The notes under the pieces are model-generated. The model did no database searches. It worked only from the letters and a program-made list of their open reading frames with translations, and was not told the origin of the DNA. Positions 37,351 to 47,454 of a stretch of 64,000 bases of DNA are shown here, one piece after another. A program made the translations under genes and the position numbers. Each line of letters starts with the position of its first letter. The first letter of the stretch is position 1. This DNA comes from Eubacterium ruminantium. GTDB lineage: Bacteria; Bacillota; Clostridia; Lachnospirales; Lachnospiraceae. The stretch lies in the NCBI GenBank assembly GCA_900108205.1, contig FNUU01000001.1, positions 296,673 to 360,672 of the forward strand, read 5' to 3'.

Positions 37351-38289
37351 TCATCTAACCCAGTATTTAAATTCTTCATCAGCAAGTCTGATGTAATCAT
37401 CATTTGTAAGCATTATTTCAACGCCCGGCTGAAGCAGCTTACCATTAACAAATGTATGGTTGGTCGAGTTATTATCAATGATATAACACTCACCGTTGCT
37501 GACCGTAAAGATTGCATGTCTACGACTGATCCTTCTGTTATCCGTTACCTGATAATCCGCATCCGGAGACTTACCAACAAGGAATTCTTTCTTAAGGAGA
37601 GGAATAAGCTCATTGGTCTTAACTCTTACAAGATATGGAATAGGATTCTCGTATTCAGATGATCTTACAAGTACACTTGTATCAGAATTCTCACTCTCTG
37701 CCTTCTCATCTTCAAGTATTGTCTCTGCTTCCAGAGAAAGAATGAAATGATAAAACTCAGCAAGATTAAACATTAATTTGCTGTCAAGGTAATGAAGAAT
37801 CTGTTCAACGGTCTCTACACATTCCATATTTGCGTAACGAACCTTGCTTATAAATGTCTGTATGAATTTGGTAATGTTGCAGTCCGGGAACTTCTTATTA
37901 ACAGGCATATAAATAAGCTGTATATCAAGTGTAGATAATTCGATATACATATAATGCACATTAAGAAGAATCTTATTAAGCGGCATCTTATTCTCTTCAA
38001 AATACATGAGCTGATTCAGAATGTTAGATATAATAGCAAGGAACTCTCCCTTATATAACTGTTTTCTGAAAAACTGCTCAAGAGGAAGTGTTGCGGGTAT
38101 CTTATACTGCAATACTCTGACGCCATCTATAACCTTAAGATTACAAACTGTTCTATTTCCAACGAATTCATAATTAAACATACTGAGTTCAAACTGTTCA
38201 ACAGGAATATCTTCCTGAAGTTTAAAATTCAGTGTAAACTCATCATAGCTGATCTGCTGATCCTCTGCATTATCGTCTGTCATATTCAT
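37351..38289 (-). CDS. FHA-domain protein with DUF6382-like N-terminus
   Basis: 312 residues from ATG 38289, preceded by a strong GGGGAGGG; the longest frame begins 63 bp upstream and lacks an RBS. The N-terminal 220 residues match the DUF6382-type module of Clostridia (no signal or membrane segment). The C-terminal FHA domain (about 225-310) has the phosphothreonine-binding landmarks FLVGKSPDADY, RISRRHAIF and NSTNHTFVNG, so it should bind phospho-Thr peptides. A partner is suggested, not shown: the Ser/Thr kinase at 16553. Upstream promoter predicted; ends against the transglutaminase terminator. Confidence 0.88.
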   Translation of the reverse strand: MNMTDDNAEDQQISYDEFTLNFKLQEDIPVEQFELSMFNYEFVGNRTVCNLKVIDGVRVLQYKIPATLPLEQFFRKQLYKGEFLAIISNILNQLMYFEENKMPLNKILLNVHYMYIELSTLDIQLIYMPVNKKFPDCNITKFIQTFISKVRYANMECVETVEQILHYLDSKLMFNLAEFYHFILSLEAETILEDEKAESENSDTSVLVRSSEYENPIPYLVRVKTNELIPLLKKEFLVGKSPDADYQVTDNRRISRRHAIFTVSNGECYIIDNNSTNHTFVNGKLLQPGVEIMLTNDDYIRLADEEFKYWVR

Positions 38290-38389
38290 TAAAAAGCCCT
38301 CCCCTGTGAAGCACCCCAATCTCCACATGATAATATCACAAAAAACTAGCAAGAAATTGTACTGTCGTGCCGTAAAATCTTATACGGAC

Positions 38390-38418
38390 ATTTTACCATT
38401 TATTATGTAAATTCGCAA
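38390..38418 (-). promoter_or_regulatory. Promoter of the FHA gene
   Basis: TTGCGA, 17-nt spacer, TAAAAT. A small hairpin (CCGTA/TACGG) follows in the leader, which runs about 95 nt to the start. Confidence 0.5.
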
Positions 38419-38432
38419 CAAATTTATATACG

Positions 38433-38480
38433 AAAAATGGAATTTTGACTTTAAATATTTATAGCCAAAATTCCATTTTT
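38433..38480. terminator. Terminator of the pncB gene
   Basis: A 15-bp stem AAAAATGGAATTTTG / CAAAATTCCATTTTT with an 18-nt AT-rich loop, 28 bp after the pncB stop. A/T runs let it act on either strand. Confidence 0.8.
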
Positions 38481-38508
38481 ACATAAAATTTTATATTTGG
38501 GAAAACAT

Positions 38509-39972
38509 TTAATTATCGTTAAATGACCCCTGTGAAAGAAGCTCTGTCTTAACCTTGTAAAGTTCAAGAGAAAGGTCAAGATAATGTGTATGAGGATTAG
38601 CAAAACGCTGTTCTTCCTGCCATACCGTATTCTGAAGCTGGAACTTGACAAATTCTCTGATATCCTTCAGTTCAGGAAGTTTATATACAAGCTCACCCTT
38701 ATCAAATATCTTTACCTGAAGAGGCTTGGCTATAACATTTTTAAATTTCATCTTCTTCCAAGGCTTTGTCTCATCAATAAATGGTGTTACTCCATCGCCG
38801 TCGATCTCTTCATAATCAAGTGTAAGCATATCTGCAAGACCATAGCCCGTTTCCTTGCTGTAAATCCTCCAAAGTTTTTTCTTTCCCGGATTTGTGATCT
38901 TTTCAACATTTTCTGAAATCTTAATTTTAGGAATAAACTTCTTTACATCACCATCTGCAGTTACATCTTCAACAGCAGCAAGCTTATATACACCGCCAAA
39001 TACAGGATCTGACTTAGAGGTAATCATACGCTCACCAACACCGTATGAGTTGATTCTTGCTCCCTGCTTATTAAGAGAATCGATCAGATACTCATCAACG
39101 CTGTTTGATACAACGATATTGCAGTCCTCAAGTCCTTCCTCATCCAGTCTCTTTCTGATCTTCTTTGAGAAATATGCAAGGTCACCGCTGTCTATACGAA
39201 CGCCTTTAAGTCTCTTTCCCATAGGCTCAAGTACTTCATGAGCAACTTTGATTGCATTCGGAAGTCCACTGTTAAGTATATCGTATGTATCTATAAGAAG
39301 TGTACATGCATCAGGGAATACTTCTGCATATGCCTTAAATGACTCATACTCTGACGGAAAGAACTGGATCCAGCTGTGGGCCATTGTTCCGATAGCAGGA
39401 ACACCGTAGTTTATATCAGCAAGAGCTGTTGCTGTAGCATTTACGCCACCGATATAGCAGGCTCTGGCGCCGTAAATTGCAGCATCCGGACCCTGCGCCC
39501 TCCTTGCACCAAACTCCATGATAACATTATTTCCTGCCGCTCTGCAGATTCTGCTTGCTTTAGTTGCTATAAGGGACTGGAAATTAATGCAGATAAGAAG
39601 CATAGTTTCCATAAGCTGCGCCTCGATAACCGGTGCTGTAACAGTTACCAGAGGTGTATTTGGATATACGATAGTTCCCTCCGGTACAGCCTCAATGGTT
39701 CCTGTGAATTTAAAATTCCTGAGATACTCAAGGAAGCCCGGATCAAAAATTTTCTTGCTCTCAAGGTACTTTATATCGTCATCAGTAAAGTTCATATTCT
39801 GAACATATTCTATAAGCTGTTCAAGACCTGCAGCAATAACATAACCGCCATTATCAGGGTTCTTTCTGTAGAACATATCAAATACAGCCCATGTATCCTT
39901 AAACCCTTTTACAAAATATCCATTTGCCATTGTTAACTCATAGAAATCCATGAGCATTGTTAAATTTCTCAC
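38509..39972 (-). CDS. pncB: Nicotinate phosphoribosyltransferase
   Basis: 487 residues. Joins nicotinate and PRPP to nicotinate mononucleotide with ATP use, the entry step of NAD salvage. The conserved early block MLMDFYELTMANGYF, the phosphorylated His in GTMAHSWIQF and the phosphate loop RIDSGDLAYFSKK are visible. The start is GTG with GGAAGG 8 nt before. It lies 27 bp after typA and is likely cotranscribed with it. A strong terminator follows. Confidence 0.95.
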   Translation of the reverse strand: MRNLTMLMDFYELTMANGYFVKGFKDTWAVFDMFYRKNPDNGGYVIAAGLEQLIEYVQNMNFTDDDIKYLESKKIFDPGFLEYLRNFKFTGTIEAVPEGTIVYPNTPLVTVTAPVIEAQLMETMLLICINFQSLIATKASRICRAAGNNVIMEFGARRAQGPDAAIYGARACYIGGVNATATALADINYGVPAIGTMAHSWIQFFPSEYESFKAYAEVFPDACTLLIDTYDILNSGLPNAIKVAHEVLEPMGKRLKGVRIDSGDLAYFSKKIRKRLDEEGLEDCNIVVSNSVDEYLIDSLNKQGARINSYGVGERMITSKSDPVFGGVYKLAAVEDVTADGDVKKFIPKIKISENVEKITNPGKKKLWRIYSKETGYGLADMLTLDYEEIDGDGVTPFIDETKPWKKMKFKNVIAKPLQVKIFDKGELVYKLPELKDIREFVKFQLQNTVWQEEQRFANPHTHYLDLSLELYKVKTELLSQGSFNDN

Positions 39973-39999
39973 CCCTAATACCTTCCTTTCTTCCTTTTA

Positions 40000-41832
40000 T
40001 CAGTTCTGTGAACCGTTTCTGCTTGCTCTCATTCTGAGTCTTGAATCGAGTATCTTCTTTCTGATACGAAGTGACTTTGGTGTGATCTCCAGAAGTTCAT
40101 CTGTATCGATGAAGTCAAGTGCCTGCTCAAGTGAAAGCACTCTAGGCGGAACAAGCTTTAATGCATCATCCGAACCTGAAGCTCTGGTATTTGAAAGATG
40201 TTTTGTCTTACATACATTAACCTCAATATCCTCAGCACGTCCGGTTTCTCCGACAACCATTCCTGCATAAACTTCAACGCCCGCCCCAATGAAGAGTGTA
40301 CCTCTTTCCTGAGCATTAAAGAGTCCGTAGGTAATTGATGTACCGGCTTCAAATGCAATAAGCGAGCCGTTGGAACGGTAATTCATTTCCCCCTTAAATG
40401 TATCATAGCCATCGAATACAGTATTTATAACGCCATTTCCTTTTGTTGCTGTAAGGAAATCACCTCTGAAACCGATAAGACCTCTTGAAGGAATTCTAAA
40501 CTCAAGTCTTGTGATTCCGTTATCTCCAGGAGCCATAGCAATAAGTTCACCCTTTCTGAGGCTGAGCATATTGATTATAGTACCCGAAAAATCATCAGGG
40601 ACATCAATAACTGCGATCTCAAATGGTTCAAGCTTCTTGTTGCATTCATCATACTTATAAATAACTTCAGCCTTGCTGACAGCAAATTCATAACCTTCTC
40701 TTCTCATATTCTCTACGAGTACGGAAAGGTGAAGTTCGCCTCTGCCCGAAACCTTGAAGCAGTCTGTTGATTCAGTTTCCTCAACTCTGAGGCTGACATC
40801 AGTATTAAGCTCTCTGAAAAGTCTCTCTCTGATCTGACGTGAAGTAACGAATTTGCCTTCTTTTCCGGCAAGTGGAGAGTCATTTACCATGAAATCCATA
40901 GAAATAGTCGGTTCTGTGATCTTCTGGAAAGGAATTGCCTTTGGCTGATCCGGAGAACAGATAGTATCACCAATCTTAAGCTCAGAAATTCCGGAAATCG
41001 CAACAATGGAACCTACAGTAGCCGAATCAACATCTACTCTTGAAAGTCCGTCATATTCATAGAGCTTACCGATCTTAACCTTAACCTGCTTATCAGGCTC
41101 GTGATGATTAACAAGGATCGCATCCTGATTAAGCTTTATAGTACCATTATCTATCTTTCCGACGCCTATACGTCCTACATATTCATTATAATCTATTGTA
41201 CTGATAAGTATCTGAAGTCCTGCATCAGGATCTCCTTCAGGAGCAGGAATATGCTTAATGATAGTTTCAAAAAGAGGCTTCATATCTGTTCCTCTTTCAT
41301 CAGCTGTATAAGATGCGATTCCTTCTCTTGCTGAAGCATATATAAACGGACAATCCAGCTGTTCATCAGTTGCATCAAGATCCATAAGAAGCTCAAGTAC
41401 TTCCTCTTCTACCGAATCAGGTCTTGCATCCGGTCTGTCAATCTTGTTTACGCATACAATTACAGCCAGATTCAGCGAAAGTGCCTTCTGAAGTACAAAT
41501 CTCGTCTGTGGCATAGGTCCCTCAAAGGCATCAACCACAAGTACAACACCATCAACCATCTTGAGTACTCGTTCAACCTCTCCTCCGAAATCAGCATGTC
41601 CCGGAGTGTCGATGATATTGATCTTTACGTTATTATACATAACAGCCGTATTCTTGGAAAGAATTGTGATTCCACGTTCTCTCTCAATATCATTTGAGTC
41701 CATTACTCTTTCGGCAACTTCCTGGTTTTCCCTGAAAACACCGCTCTGCTTAAGGAGTTCGTCTACAAGTGTTGTTTTTCCATGGTCAACATGCGCAATA
41801 ATTGCTATGTTTCTAATGTCTTCTCTCTTCAT
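40000..41832 (-). CDS. typA: Ribosome-associated GTPase TypA/BipA
   Basis: 610 residues. Translational GTPase with G1 [11 protein letters not shown]2 ERGITI, G3 DTPGHADF and G4 NKIDRPDA, then EF-G-like domains and the TypA-specific C-terminal domain ([17 protein letters not shown]). Binds the ribosome under stress and at low temperature and helps ribosome assembly. RBS AAGGAA. The following gene, pncB, starts 27 bp on. A 102-bp gap separates it from the LtaS-like gene upstream. Confidence 0.96.
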   Translation of the reverse strand: MKREDIRNIAIIAHVDHGKTTLVDELLKQSGVFRENQEVAERVMDSNDIERERGITILSKNTAVMYNNVKINIIDTPGHADFGGEVERVLKMVDGVVLVVDAFEGPMPQTRFVLQKALSLNLAVIVCVNKIDRPDARPDSVEEEVLELLMDLDATDEQLDCPFIYASAREGIASYTADERGTDMKPLFETIIKHIPAPEGDPDAGLQILISTIDYNEYVGRIGVGKIDNGTIKLNQDAILVNHHEPDKQVKVKIGKLYEYDGLSRVDVDSATVGSIVAISGISELKIGDTICSPDQPKAIPFQKITEPTISMDFMVNDSPLAGKEGKFVTSRQIRERLFRELNTDVSLRVEETESTDCFKVSGRGELHLSVLVENMRREGYEFAVSKAEVIYKYDECNKKLEPFEIAVIDVPDDFSGTIINMLSLRKGELIAMAPGDNGITRLEFRIPSRGLIGFRGDFLTATKGNGVINTVFDGYDTFKGEMNYRSNGSLIAFEAGTSITYGLFNAQERGTLFIGAGVEVYAGMVVGETGRAEDIEVNVCKTKHLSNTRASGSDDALKLVPPRVLSLEQALDFIDTDELLEITPKSLRIRKKILDSRLRMRASRNGSQN

Positions 41833-41934
41833 TTTTTTGTTCCTTTATATTTTATAGTGATTCTGCGGATGACAGATATTGCCCTTACCGCATTATTTTT
41901 TCTTCGTTCTGTACAACATTTACCTCGATACCGA

Positions 41935-44361
41935 TCAATATCCGGGATCATAAACGATTTCATTTATAGATTCACTCAGTAAATGCTTATCTCTGTCTAT
42001 CTGCTCAACTCTTATGGTATCGCCCTTCTTCAGTAATTCATATTCGCCATAGGCAACTATAAGTGTTCTGTCATTTACAAATGTTGTTACAAGCCTTTCG
42101 TCATTCAGAACAACCGTAGAGAATTCCGTAAAGTTTTCTCCATGTACCAGTATCTGATTGCTGCTGAGTGTAACATCCTTCACAGATACAGGATAAATAC
42201 CCATGGTCATATCGGATTCATAGTATTCCGGAATATAACTGTAAATATATTTATCACCATATAGCATATCGTATTGTATCATATGAAGCGCATCAACATA
42301 GGCTGCAGCATCTCTGTTGCTGTAAGTTGTATGTATCCTCTGATAAATACCCTTATCAAGATTAAGAGCCGTCAGAAGATAATCCGACATCTCATAGGTT
42401 GCCATATCCTGTTTAGGAAGATCAAGTCCTATATTGTTGATAATAACATATTCAGTCTGGAATTCATTTCCCTTAATAATATCTTCCATCTCAAATGGAA
42501 TACTCGGCAGATGATCTCCGTAAACTATCAGAACATACTCTTCTTTTCTTTTATCAAGCATTTCCTTAAGATTGCCAATGAATTCATCCATTTCATAGCA
42601 TTGGTTTACATAATATCCATACTGATTTGTAAGGGACTGATTTCCATCATCTCTTGTTACCTTAACATGCTCAACACAGTTGATATCATCCTCCGGATAT
42701 TTTCCATGCCCCTGAACAGATATACAATGAATAAAGTCATCATCACTCTCAGTGCTGTCCATACATCTCTTGATCTCATTTACAAGATACTCATCCTTCG
42801 CCCATCCGGTACTTGTATAAGTAAGCTTGCTCATATATTCCTGCGAATCAAAATAATCAAAGCCCAACTGATTGTAAACATCATTTCTGCTGTAAAAAAC
42901 AGCCTTATTATTATGCATTGCAAAGGTGGTATAGCCCTGTCTCTTAAGTACCTGCGCAAGGCTTTCACAAGGAGTTGAAGACAGTACGGTTTTGTAAGGA
43001 TATTCTCCCGCACCAAAAAGTCCGGTCTTCATACCTGTGATCACTTCACATTCAACATTCGCAGTACCCGCACCGATCTGCGGAACCGTCAGATATCCCG
43101 AAGGATATTCTTCCATATATTTATTGAAATTCGGGACAGAATCAATATCCGTATGAATACCGGCAAATCTGTCTATATCCACAAAGGATTCAAGCTGAAC
43201 GATAATGATATTAGGAGTCTTCTTTTCCCCACGGGTTTCAAGATAATTATTATAATCTACATCCGTATCATAAATGACATCCTTAACCTCATCCTCCGAA
43301 TAACCATCAGGTTTACTGATTCCGATATCTACAATACTGTTTGCGAAACAATAAACAAAGCCGTAATCTCTGTATGCATTTCCAAGATTTGAAAAATCAT
43401 CGGATATCATACCGGTCTGAGTTGCTATATTTATAAGTACATATGAAAGTGTAAAAACACCGGCACATACTGTCAGATTCAGTAATCTCTTAAGTTTGCC
43501 CAGAACCTTTGGTGTCCATATAAACAGAAGAATAACAAGGAAGATAACCACGCCTATTCCTGCAAATATAAGAATCTGCTGAAACTTATTAAAATACACA
43601 TTCATCATACTTATAACATCCATGGCCATCAAAAAATCTATGGCTGAAAATGGTGTTATACGATATCCAAGAACCATAAAGTTTATAAATCCCATGACCA
43701 TCCACAAGAGTCCGCCCAGGAATATAAAAAACAGTCTCTTTCTAAAAAGAAGTCCTATAAGCATTGTTGCAAATATGATCAGTATATTTATAAAAAATAT
43801 AAGCGGCGAAGAAAACATGAACTTGAAGGCACCGGTAAAGGATCTTCTTCCCATTATCTCCAGAATTACATCTTCAAAAAAGGCCGCAACAAAACAGCCA
43901 AAGATCCATTTCCAGTTTTTTGCCTCATAAAGCTCCTGAATCTTCTTCTTTACTTTTGATTCTTTTTTATTTTTTTTCTTCTTTATACCTTTACCGGATT
44001 CCTCTTCCGAAGCATCGTCAGAATCGTTATTGGAATCATCGTTCCTGCTGCCGGACTCGTTTTCTGATACGTTATCGGTATCATCGTCCCTGCTGCCGGA
44101 TTTGTTTTCTGATCCCTTATCGGAATCATCGTTCCTGCTGCCGGACTCGTTTTCTGATACGTTATCGGTATCATCGTTTCTGCTGCCGGATTTGTTTTCT
44201 GATACGTCAGCTGTCTCATCGGATATTTTATCCGAATTCAGATCCTTGTCAGAAGATATTTGTTTTATATCTTCAATTTTATCGGAAGATTTTTCCTCAG
44301 GATTTCGGTTTACGGTTTTATCCTTAAATATCAATTTTTTTCCTTTTACCCTGTTACTCAT
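41935..44361 (-). CDS. LtaS/MdoB-family membrane sulfatase-fold transferase
   Basis: 808 residues. A cytosolic N-terminus with a 15-residue Asn/Ser/Glu-rich repeat (four copies), about five transmembrane helices (near 145-310), then an extracellular sulfatase/alkaline phosphatase fold beginning TPNIIIVQLESF. The likely nucleophile Thr is in QIGAGTANVECE, as in LtaS, and metal/catalytic residues recur in VLIVYGDHLPSIPFEM. An IPT-like beta domain ends the chain. LtaS-type enzymes add glycerol phosphate from phosphatidylglycerol to teichoic acid; whether this one makes lipoteichoic acid or decorates another glycan is not settled. It follows pepF by 43 bp. Confidence 0.9.
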   Translation of the reverse strand: MSNRVKGKKLIFKDKTVNRNPEEKSSDKIEDIKQISSDKDLNSDKISDETADVSENKSGSRNDDTDNVSENESGSRNDDSDKGSENKSGSRDDDTDNVSENESGSRNDDSNNDSDDASEEESGKGIKKKKNKKESKVKKKIQELYEAKNWKWIFGCFVAAFFEDVILEIMGRRSFTGAFKFMFSSPLIFFINILIIFATMLIGLLFRKRLFFIFLGGLLWMVMGFINFMVLGYRITPFSAIDFLMAMDVISMMNVYFNKFQQILIFAGIGVVIFLVILLFIWTPKVLGKLKRLLNLTVCAGVFTLSYVLINIATQTGMISDDFSNLGNAYRDYGFVYCFANSIVDIGISKPDGYSEDEVKDVIYDTDVDYNNYLETRGEKKTPNIIIVQLESFVDIDRFAGIHTDIDSVPNFNKYMEEYPSGYLTVPQIGAGTANVECEVITGMKTGLFGAGEYPYKTVLSSTPCESLAQVLKRQGYTTFAMHNNKAVFYSRNDVYNQLGFDYFDSQEYMSKLTYTSTGWAKDEYLVNEIKRCMDSTESDDDFIHCISVQGHGKYPEDDINCVEHVKVTRDDGNQSLTNQYGYYVNQCYEMDEFIGNLKEMLDKRKEEYVLIVYGDHLPSIPFEMEDIIKGNEFQTEYVIINNIGLDLPKQDMATYEMSDYLLTALNLDKGIYQRIHTTYSNRDAAAYVDALHMIQYDMLYGDKYIYSYIPEYYESDMTMGIYPVSVKDVTLSSNQILVHGENFTEFSTVVLNDERLVTTFVNDRTLIVAYGEYELLKKGDTIRVEQIDRDKHLLSESINEIVYDPGY
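44040..44219 (-). repeat. 45-bp coding tandem repeat, four copies
   Basis: Encodes a 15-residue unit, ENxSGSRNDDxDxxS, four times in the cytosolic N-terminus of the LtaS-like protein. The DNA copies are close to identical, so the array may vary in number between strains without breaking the frame. Confidence 0.9.
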
Positions 44362-44404
44362 AGTCTATCCTCTTTTTCGTAATAGACATTATAGCAAAAA
44401 AAAT

Positions 44405-46216
44405 TCATTTTTCAACAGAAATCATCAAATCCTGCATCTCATCAATAAGGCCTGCGAAAATATCCAGCGCCTTCTGTACCGGTTCCTCCGTAGAAAGATC
44501 AACTCCGGCGGTCTTAAGCAGACTTACAGGGTCATCTGTACATCCAAGCGTAAGGAAATTCAGATATTTGTCTACTTCATTCTTTCCTTCCTCCAGGATA
44601 CGACCTGCTATGGCAACCGATGCCGAAAAGCTGGTTGCATACTGATAAACGTAAAAATTGTAATAAAAATGAGGTATTCTGCACCATTCATAAGCGATAA
44701 GCGGGTCAGAAACCATATCTTCTCCAAAATATTTCTTATTAAGTGAAAGATACAGCTCTGATAATGTCTCTGCCGTAAGTGGATTACCTTCTTCTGAAAG
44801 TCTGTTGGATTCCTTCTCAAACTCGGCAAACATAGTCTGTCTGTAGAGAGTACCTTTGAAGCTTTCCAGAAAATGATTTATAAGATACATCTTTTCCTTT
44901 ATATCTTCTGCTTTATTGAGCAGATATTTCAGAAGCAGAACTTCATTTGTTGTAGAAGCTACTTCTGCAACAAATATCTTATAATTGGAATCAAAAAAGC
45001 TCTGATACTTATTGGAATAATAAGTATGCATAGAGTGACCCATTTCATGAACAAGAGTGAACACATCATCCAGAGTGCCGCTCCAGTTAAGGAGGACATA
45101 AGGATGAACCTCGTAAACGCCCGAAGAATATGCGCCACCACGCTTTCCTTCATTTTCCACCACATCTATCCATCTGTCATTATAAGCCTCTTTAAGAACC
45201 TTTATATAGTCCTCTCCAAGAGGTTCAAGCGCCTTAAGAGATATTTCCTTTGCCTCTTCAAAGCTTACCTTATATTCATAATCACTTACCATCGAAGCAT
45301 ATACATCATACATATGAAGTTCATCATAACCGAGAAGCTTCTTTCTGAGGCCGACATATCTGTGCATACGATCAAGATTCTTATTTACACAGTTTATAAG
45401 ATTATTACAAACCACCGGTGATACATTATTTCTGTCAACCGCTGCCTCAAAGGTACTGTTATATTTTCTCGCCTTTGCATAAAAAATCTGTTTCTTTACC
45501 TGACCATCATAAAGTGATGCCCATGTATTTGCATACTCCTTATATCTTGAATAAAACTTCTCAAATGCTTCCTTTCTCACCTCTCGATCTGCGGACATCT
45601 GAAGAGGAACAAATCTTCCGTTTGTCAGCCTTATATCCTCTCCGTTTTCACCTTTGGTATCCGGGAATTTAAGATCGGCATATGCAAGACTCTGAAATGC
45701 ATTTGAAGCTGTCTCGGCCATATCTCCCGCTGCTGCAAGAAGTGCTTCAATTTCCTTTGGAAGAGTATGCTCCTTCATTCTTATCATCTCGGTCAGAAGA
45801 CATTTAAAATAAGAAAGCTCCTTATATTCTTTATAGAAGGAATCCAGTTTTTCCCTGTCCATGAGTAATATTTCAGGCTGTAAGAACGCAGTCTTTTCAC
45901 TGACGGAAACATCCAGTGACTGAGCTTCAAGGAAAAGCTTCTGATTGGCCGAATCAGCTGTATCCTGATCCCTCTTCATCTCTGCATAAGAATATACCCT
46001 GTAAACCTTCATCATTAACTCTTCATAGATTTTGAGACTGTCATAAAGACTCTCTGCCGTATCAGTTATATGTCCTTCATTTTTCCTTAGTCTGTCTGCC
46101 AGCTCCCCTGCCGCCGTAAGATCGGCTCTCCACAGATCATCATTTTCATAAATATCTGAAAGCCTCCATGTCAGTTCCTGAGGCACTTCATTTCTCTTAG
46201 GTAATACTTTGTCCAT
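44405..46216 (-). CDS. pepF: Oligoendopeptidase F
   Basis: 603 residues, M3 family metallopeptidase. Zinc motif HEMGHSMHTYYS with the third ligand Glu in the following helix. Cuts short cytosolic peptides. Starts with MDKVLPKRNEVP, as in many PepF. RBS AAAGGA. Transcribed divergently from dus. A 15-bp palindrome overlies its probable -10 box. Likely cotranscribed with the LtaS-like gene downstream. Confidence 0.95.
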   Translation of the reverse strand: MDKVLPKRNEVPQELTWRLSDIYENDDLWRADLTAAGELADRLRKNEGHITDTAESLYDSLKIYEELMMKVYRVYSYAEMKRDQDTADSANQKLFLEAQSLDVSVSEKTAFLQPEILLMDREKLDSFYKEYKELSYFKCLLTEMIRMKEHTLPKEIEALLAAAGDMAETASNAFQSLAYADLKFPDTKGENGEDIRLTNGRFVPLQMSADREVRKEAFEKFYSRYKEYANTWASLYDGQVKKQIFYAKARKYNSTFEAAVDRNNVSPVVCNNLINCVNKNLDRMHRYVGLRKKLLGYDELHMYDVYASMVSDYEYKVSFEEAKEISLKALEPLGEDYIKVLKEAYNDRWIDVVENEGKRGGAYSSGVYEVHPYVLLNWSGTLDDVFTLVHEMGHSMHTYYSNKYQSFFDSNYKIFVAEVASTTNEVLLLKYLLNKAEDIKEKMYLINHFLESFKGTLYRQTMFAEFEKESNRLSEEGNPLTAETLSELYLSLNKKYFGEDMVSDPLIAYEWCRIPHFYYNFYVYQYATSFSASVAIAGRILEEGKNEVDKYLNFLTLGCTDDPVSLLKTAGVDLSTEEPVQKALDIFAGLIDEMQDLMISVEK

Positions 46217-46230
46217 TTTATCGTTCCTTT

Positions 46231-46245
46231 CTGTTATACTAACAG
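46231..46245. promoter_or_regulatory. Palindrome at the pepF -10 region
   Basis: CTGTTA-GTA-TAACAG is a perfect inverted repeat with a 3-bp centre; on the minus strand it contains TATAAC, a candidate -10 for pepF. Possible operator. Confidence 0.35.
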
Positions 46246-46281
46246 GCCGATCAGTTATTCAGCCTTTCATAATATTTTCTT

Positions 46282-46310
46282 TTTACATATCTTTTATAAA
46301 CTGCTATACT
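46282..46310 (+). promoter_or_regulatory. Promoter of dus
   Basis: TTTACA, 17-nt spacer, TATACT on the plus strand, giving a leader of about 127 nt before dus. Confidence 0.75.
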
Positions 46311-46329
46311 GATTATTTGTAAACACATA

Positions 46330-46388
46330 TATGAGAAGCAAAACTGTTTCTCTATATTATGAGAAGCAAAAAAAGCATCTCATAATCC
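46330..46388 (+). other. Two hairpins with a repeated arm in the dus leader
   Basis: The block ATGAGAAGCAAAA occurs at 46332 and 46360. In the first copy GAGAAGC pairs with GTTTCTC; in the second TATGAGA pairs with TCTCATA. The two arms could compete for partners, a layout seen in attenuators. No match to a known riboswitch is recognised. Confidence 0.4.
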
Positions 46389-46443
46389 ATGTCATTATAT
46401 AACTAATATGAAGAATATGTCAAAACAATAGAAGGGGGTTCAA

Positions 46444-47391
46444 ATGATCAGTCTCGCACCAATGGAAGGTATAACTACATATGTATATAGAAATGCCATC
46501 AACAGACATTTTGGTGGAATAGATAAATTCTATACACCCTTTCTGACCGCCAGTCACCTTAAAGGCAGAGAGCTTAGAGACACTCTTCCGGATAATAATG
46601 AAGTTGATACTCTGATTCCACAGGTGCTCGTAAACGATTCAGACCTTTTTATAACTATTGCAAAGCAGCTAGAGGATCTTGGATATACCGAAGTCAATCT
46701 TAATCTTGGCTGTCCTTCCGGTACCGTTACCTCAAAAGGACGCGGAGCCGGTTTTCTGGATCATACAGACCAGCTTGATCGATTTCTGGATGAAATATTT
46801 AATTCCTCTCCTATTTCAATATCGATCAAGACCCGTATAGGCATGGAGTTTATCTCTGAATGGGAAGATATCGCTGATATTTATTCAAAATATCCGGTAA
46901 AGGAGCTTATAATCCATCCGCGAGTCGGAAAAGAAGTATATAAAGGAAGCGCTCATACAGATATTTATGCAGAAATGATTTCATACTTGAAAGATAAAAT
47001 GCCGGAAACTGTTTTTACATATAATGGTGATATCATTTCTCCTGAGAGCCTTCAGAAAATAAAGGAAAACATTAAAGCAAGCGGTGCTCCTATAGATACC
47101 GAAAATATCATGATAGGCCGCGGCCTTATAGCCGACCCTTCACTGGCTGCCCTTATCAAAACAGGAAAGAATCCAGACAATTTCAGAAAAAGATTTATAG
47201 CCTTTCATGATGAACTTCTAACCGGCTATGAAAAAGAAATGAATTATGAGGATCAGGTTGTTAAAAAAATGAAAGAACTGTGGGTCTATCTTGCCAAGGG
47301 ACTCTCTGTACCGGACAAAACGCTGAAAGCCATTCTGAAATCAGATTCAATTGTCAGCTACAGAAATAATTTTCAGATGGTGAGATTATGA
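46444..47391 (+). CDS. tRNA-dihydrouridine synthase family protein
   Basis: 315 residues. FMN-dependent TIM barrel with the Dus pattern: APMEGITTYVYR at the start, catalytic Cys in LNLGCPSGTVTSKGRGA, ISIKTRIG, LIIHPR, and GRGLIADPSL binding the flavin phosphate. Reduces uridine to dihydrouridine in tRNA D-loops. Shorter than DusB and closer to a Firmicute-specific Dus subgroup. RBS AAGGGGG. First of a two-gene plus-strand unit with the PHP gene; its own promoter and a hairpin leader precede it. Confidence 0.92.
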   Translation: MISLAPMEGITTYVYRNAINRHFGGIDKFYTPFLTASHLKGRELRDTLPDNNEVDTLIPQVLVNDSDLFITIAKQLEDLGYTEVNLNLGCPSGTVTSKGRGAGFLDHTDQLDRFLDEIFNSSPISISIKTRIGMEFISEWEDIADIYSKYPVKELIIHPRVGKEVYKGSAHTDIYAEMISYLKDKMPETVFTYNGDIISPESLQKIKENIKASGAPIDTENIMIGRGLIADPSLAALIKTGKNPDNFRKRFIAFHDELLTGYEKEMNYEDQVVKKMKELWVYLAKGLSVPDKTLKAILKSDSIVSYRNNFQMVRL

Positions 47392-47454
47392 TCAGATGTG
47401 GTCGAACCACTTAATCATTCTTTTATAAATTATTTAATACGAAAGAGGCAAAAA

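Noticed and set aside
42831..44327. Plus-strand frames opposite the LtaS-like gene
   Set aside because: Shadows of the minus-strand gene; the SSLLPD-type repeats are the antisense of the 45-bp coding repeat.
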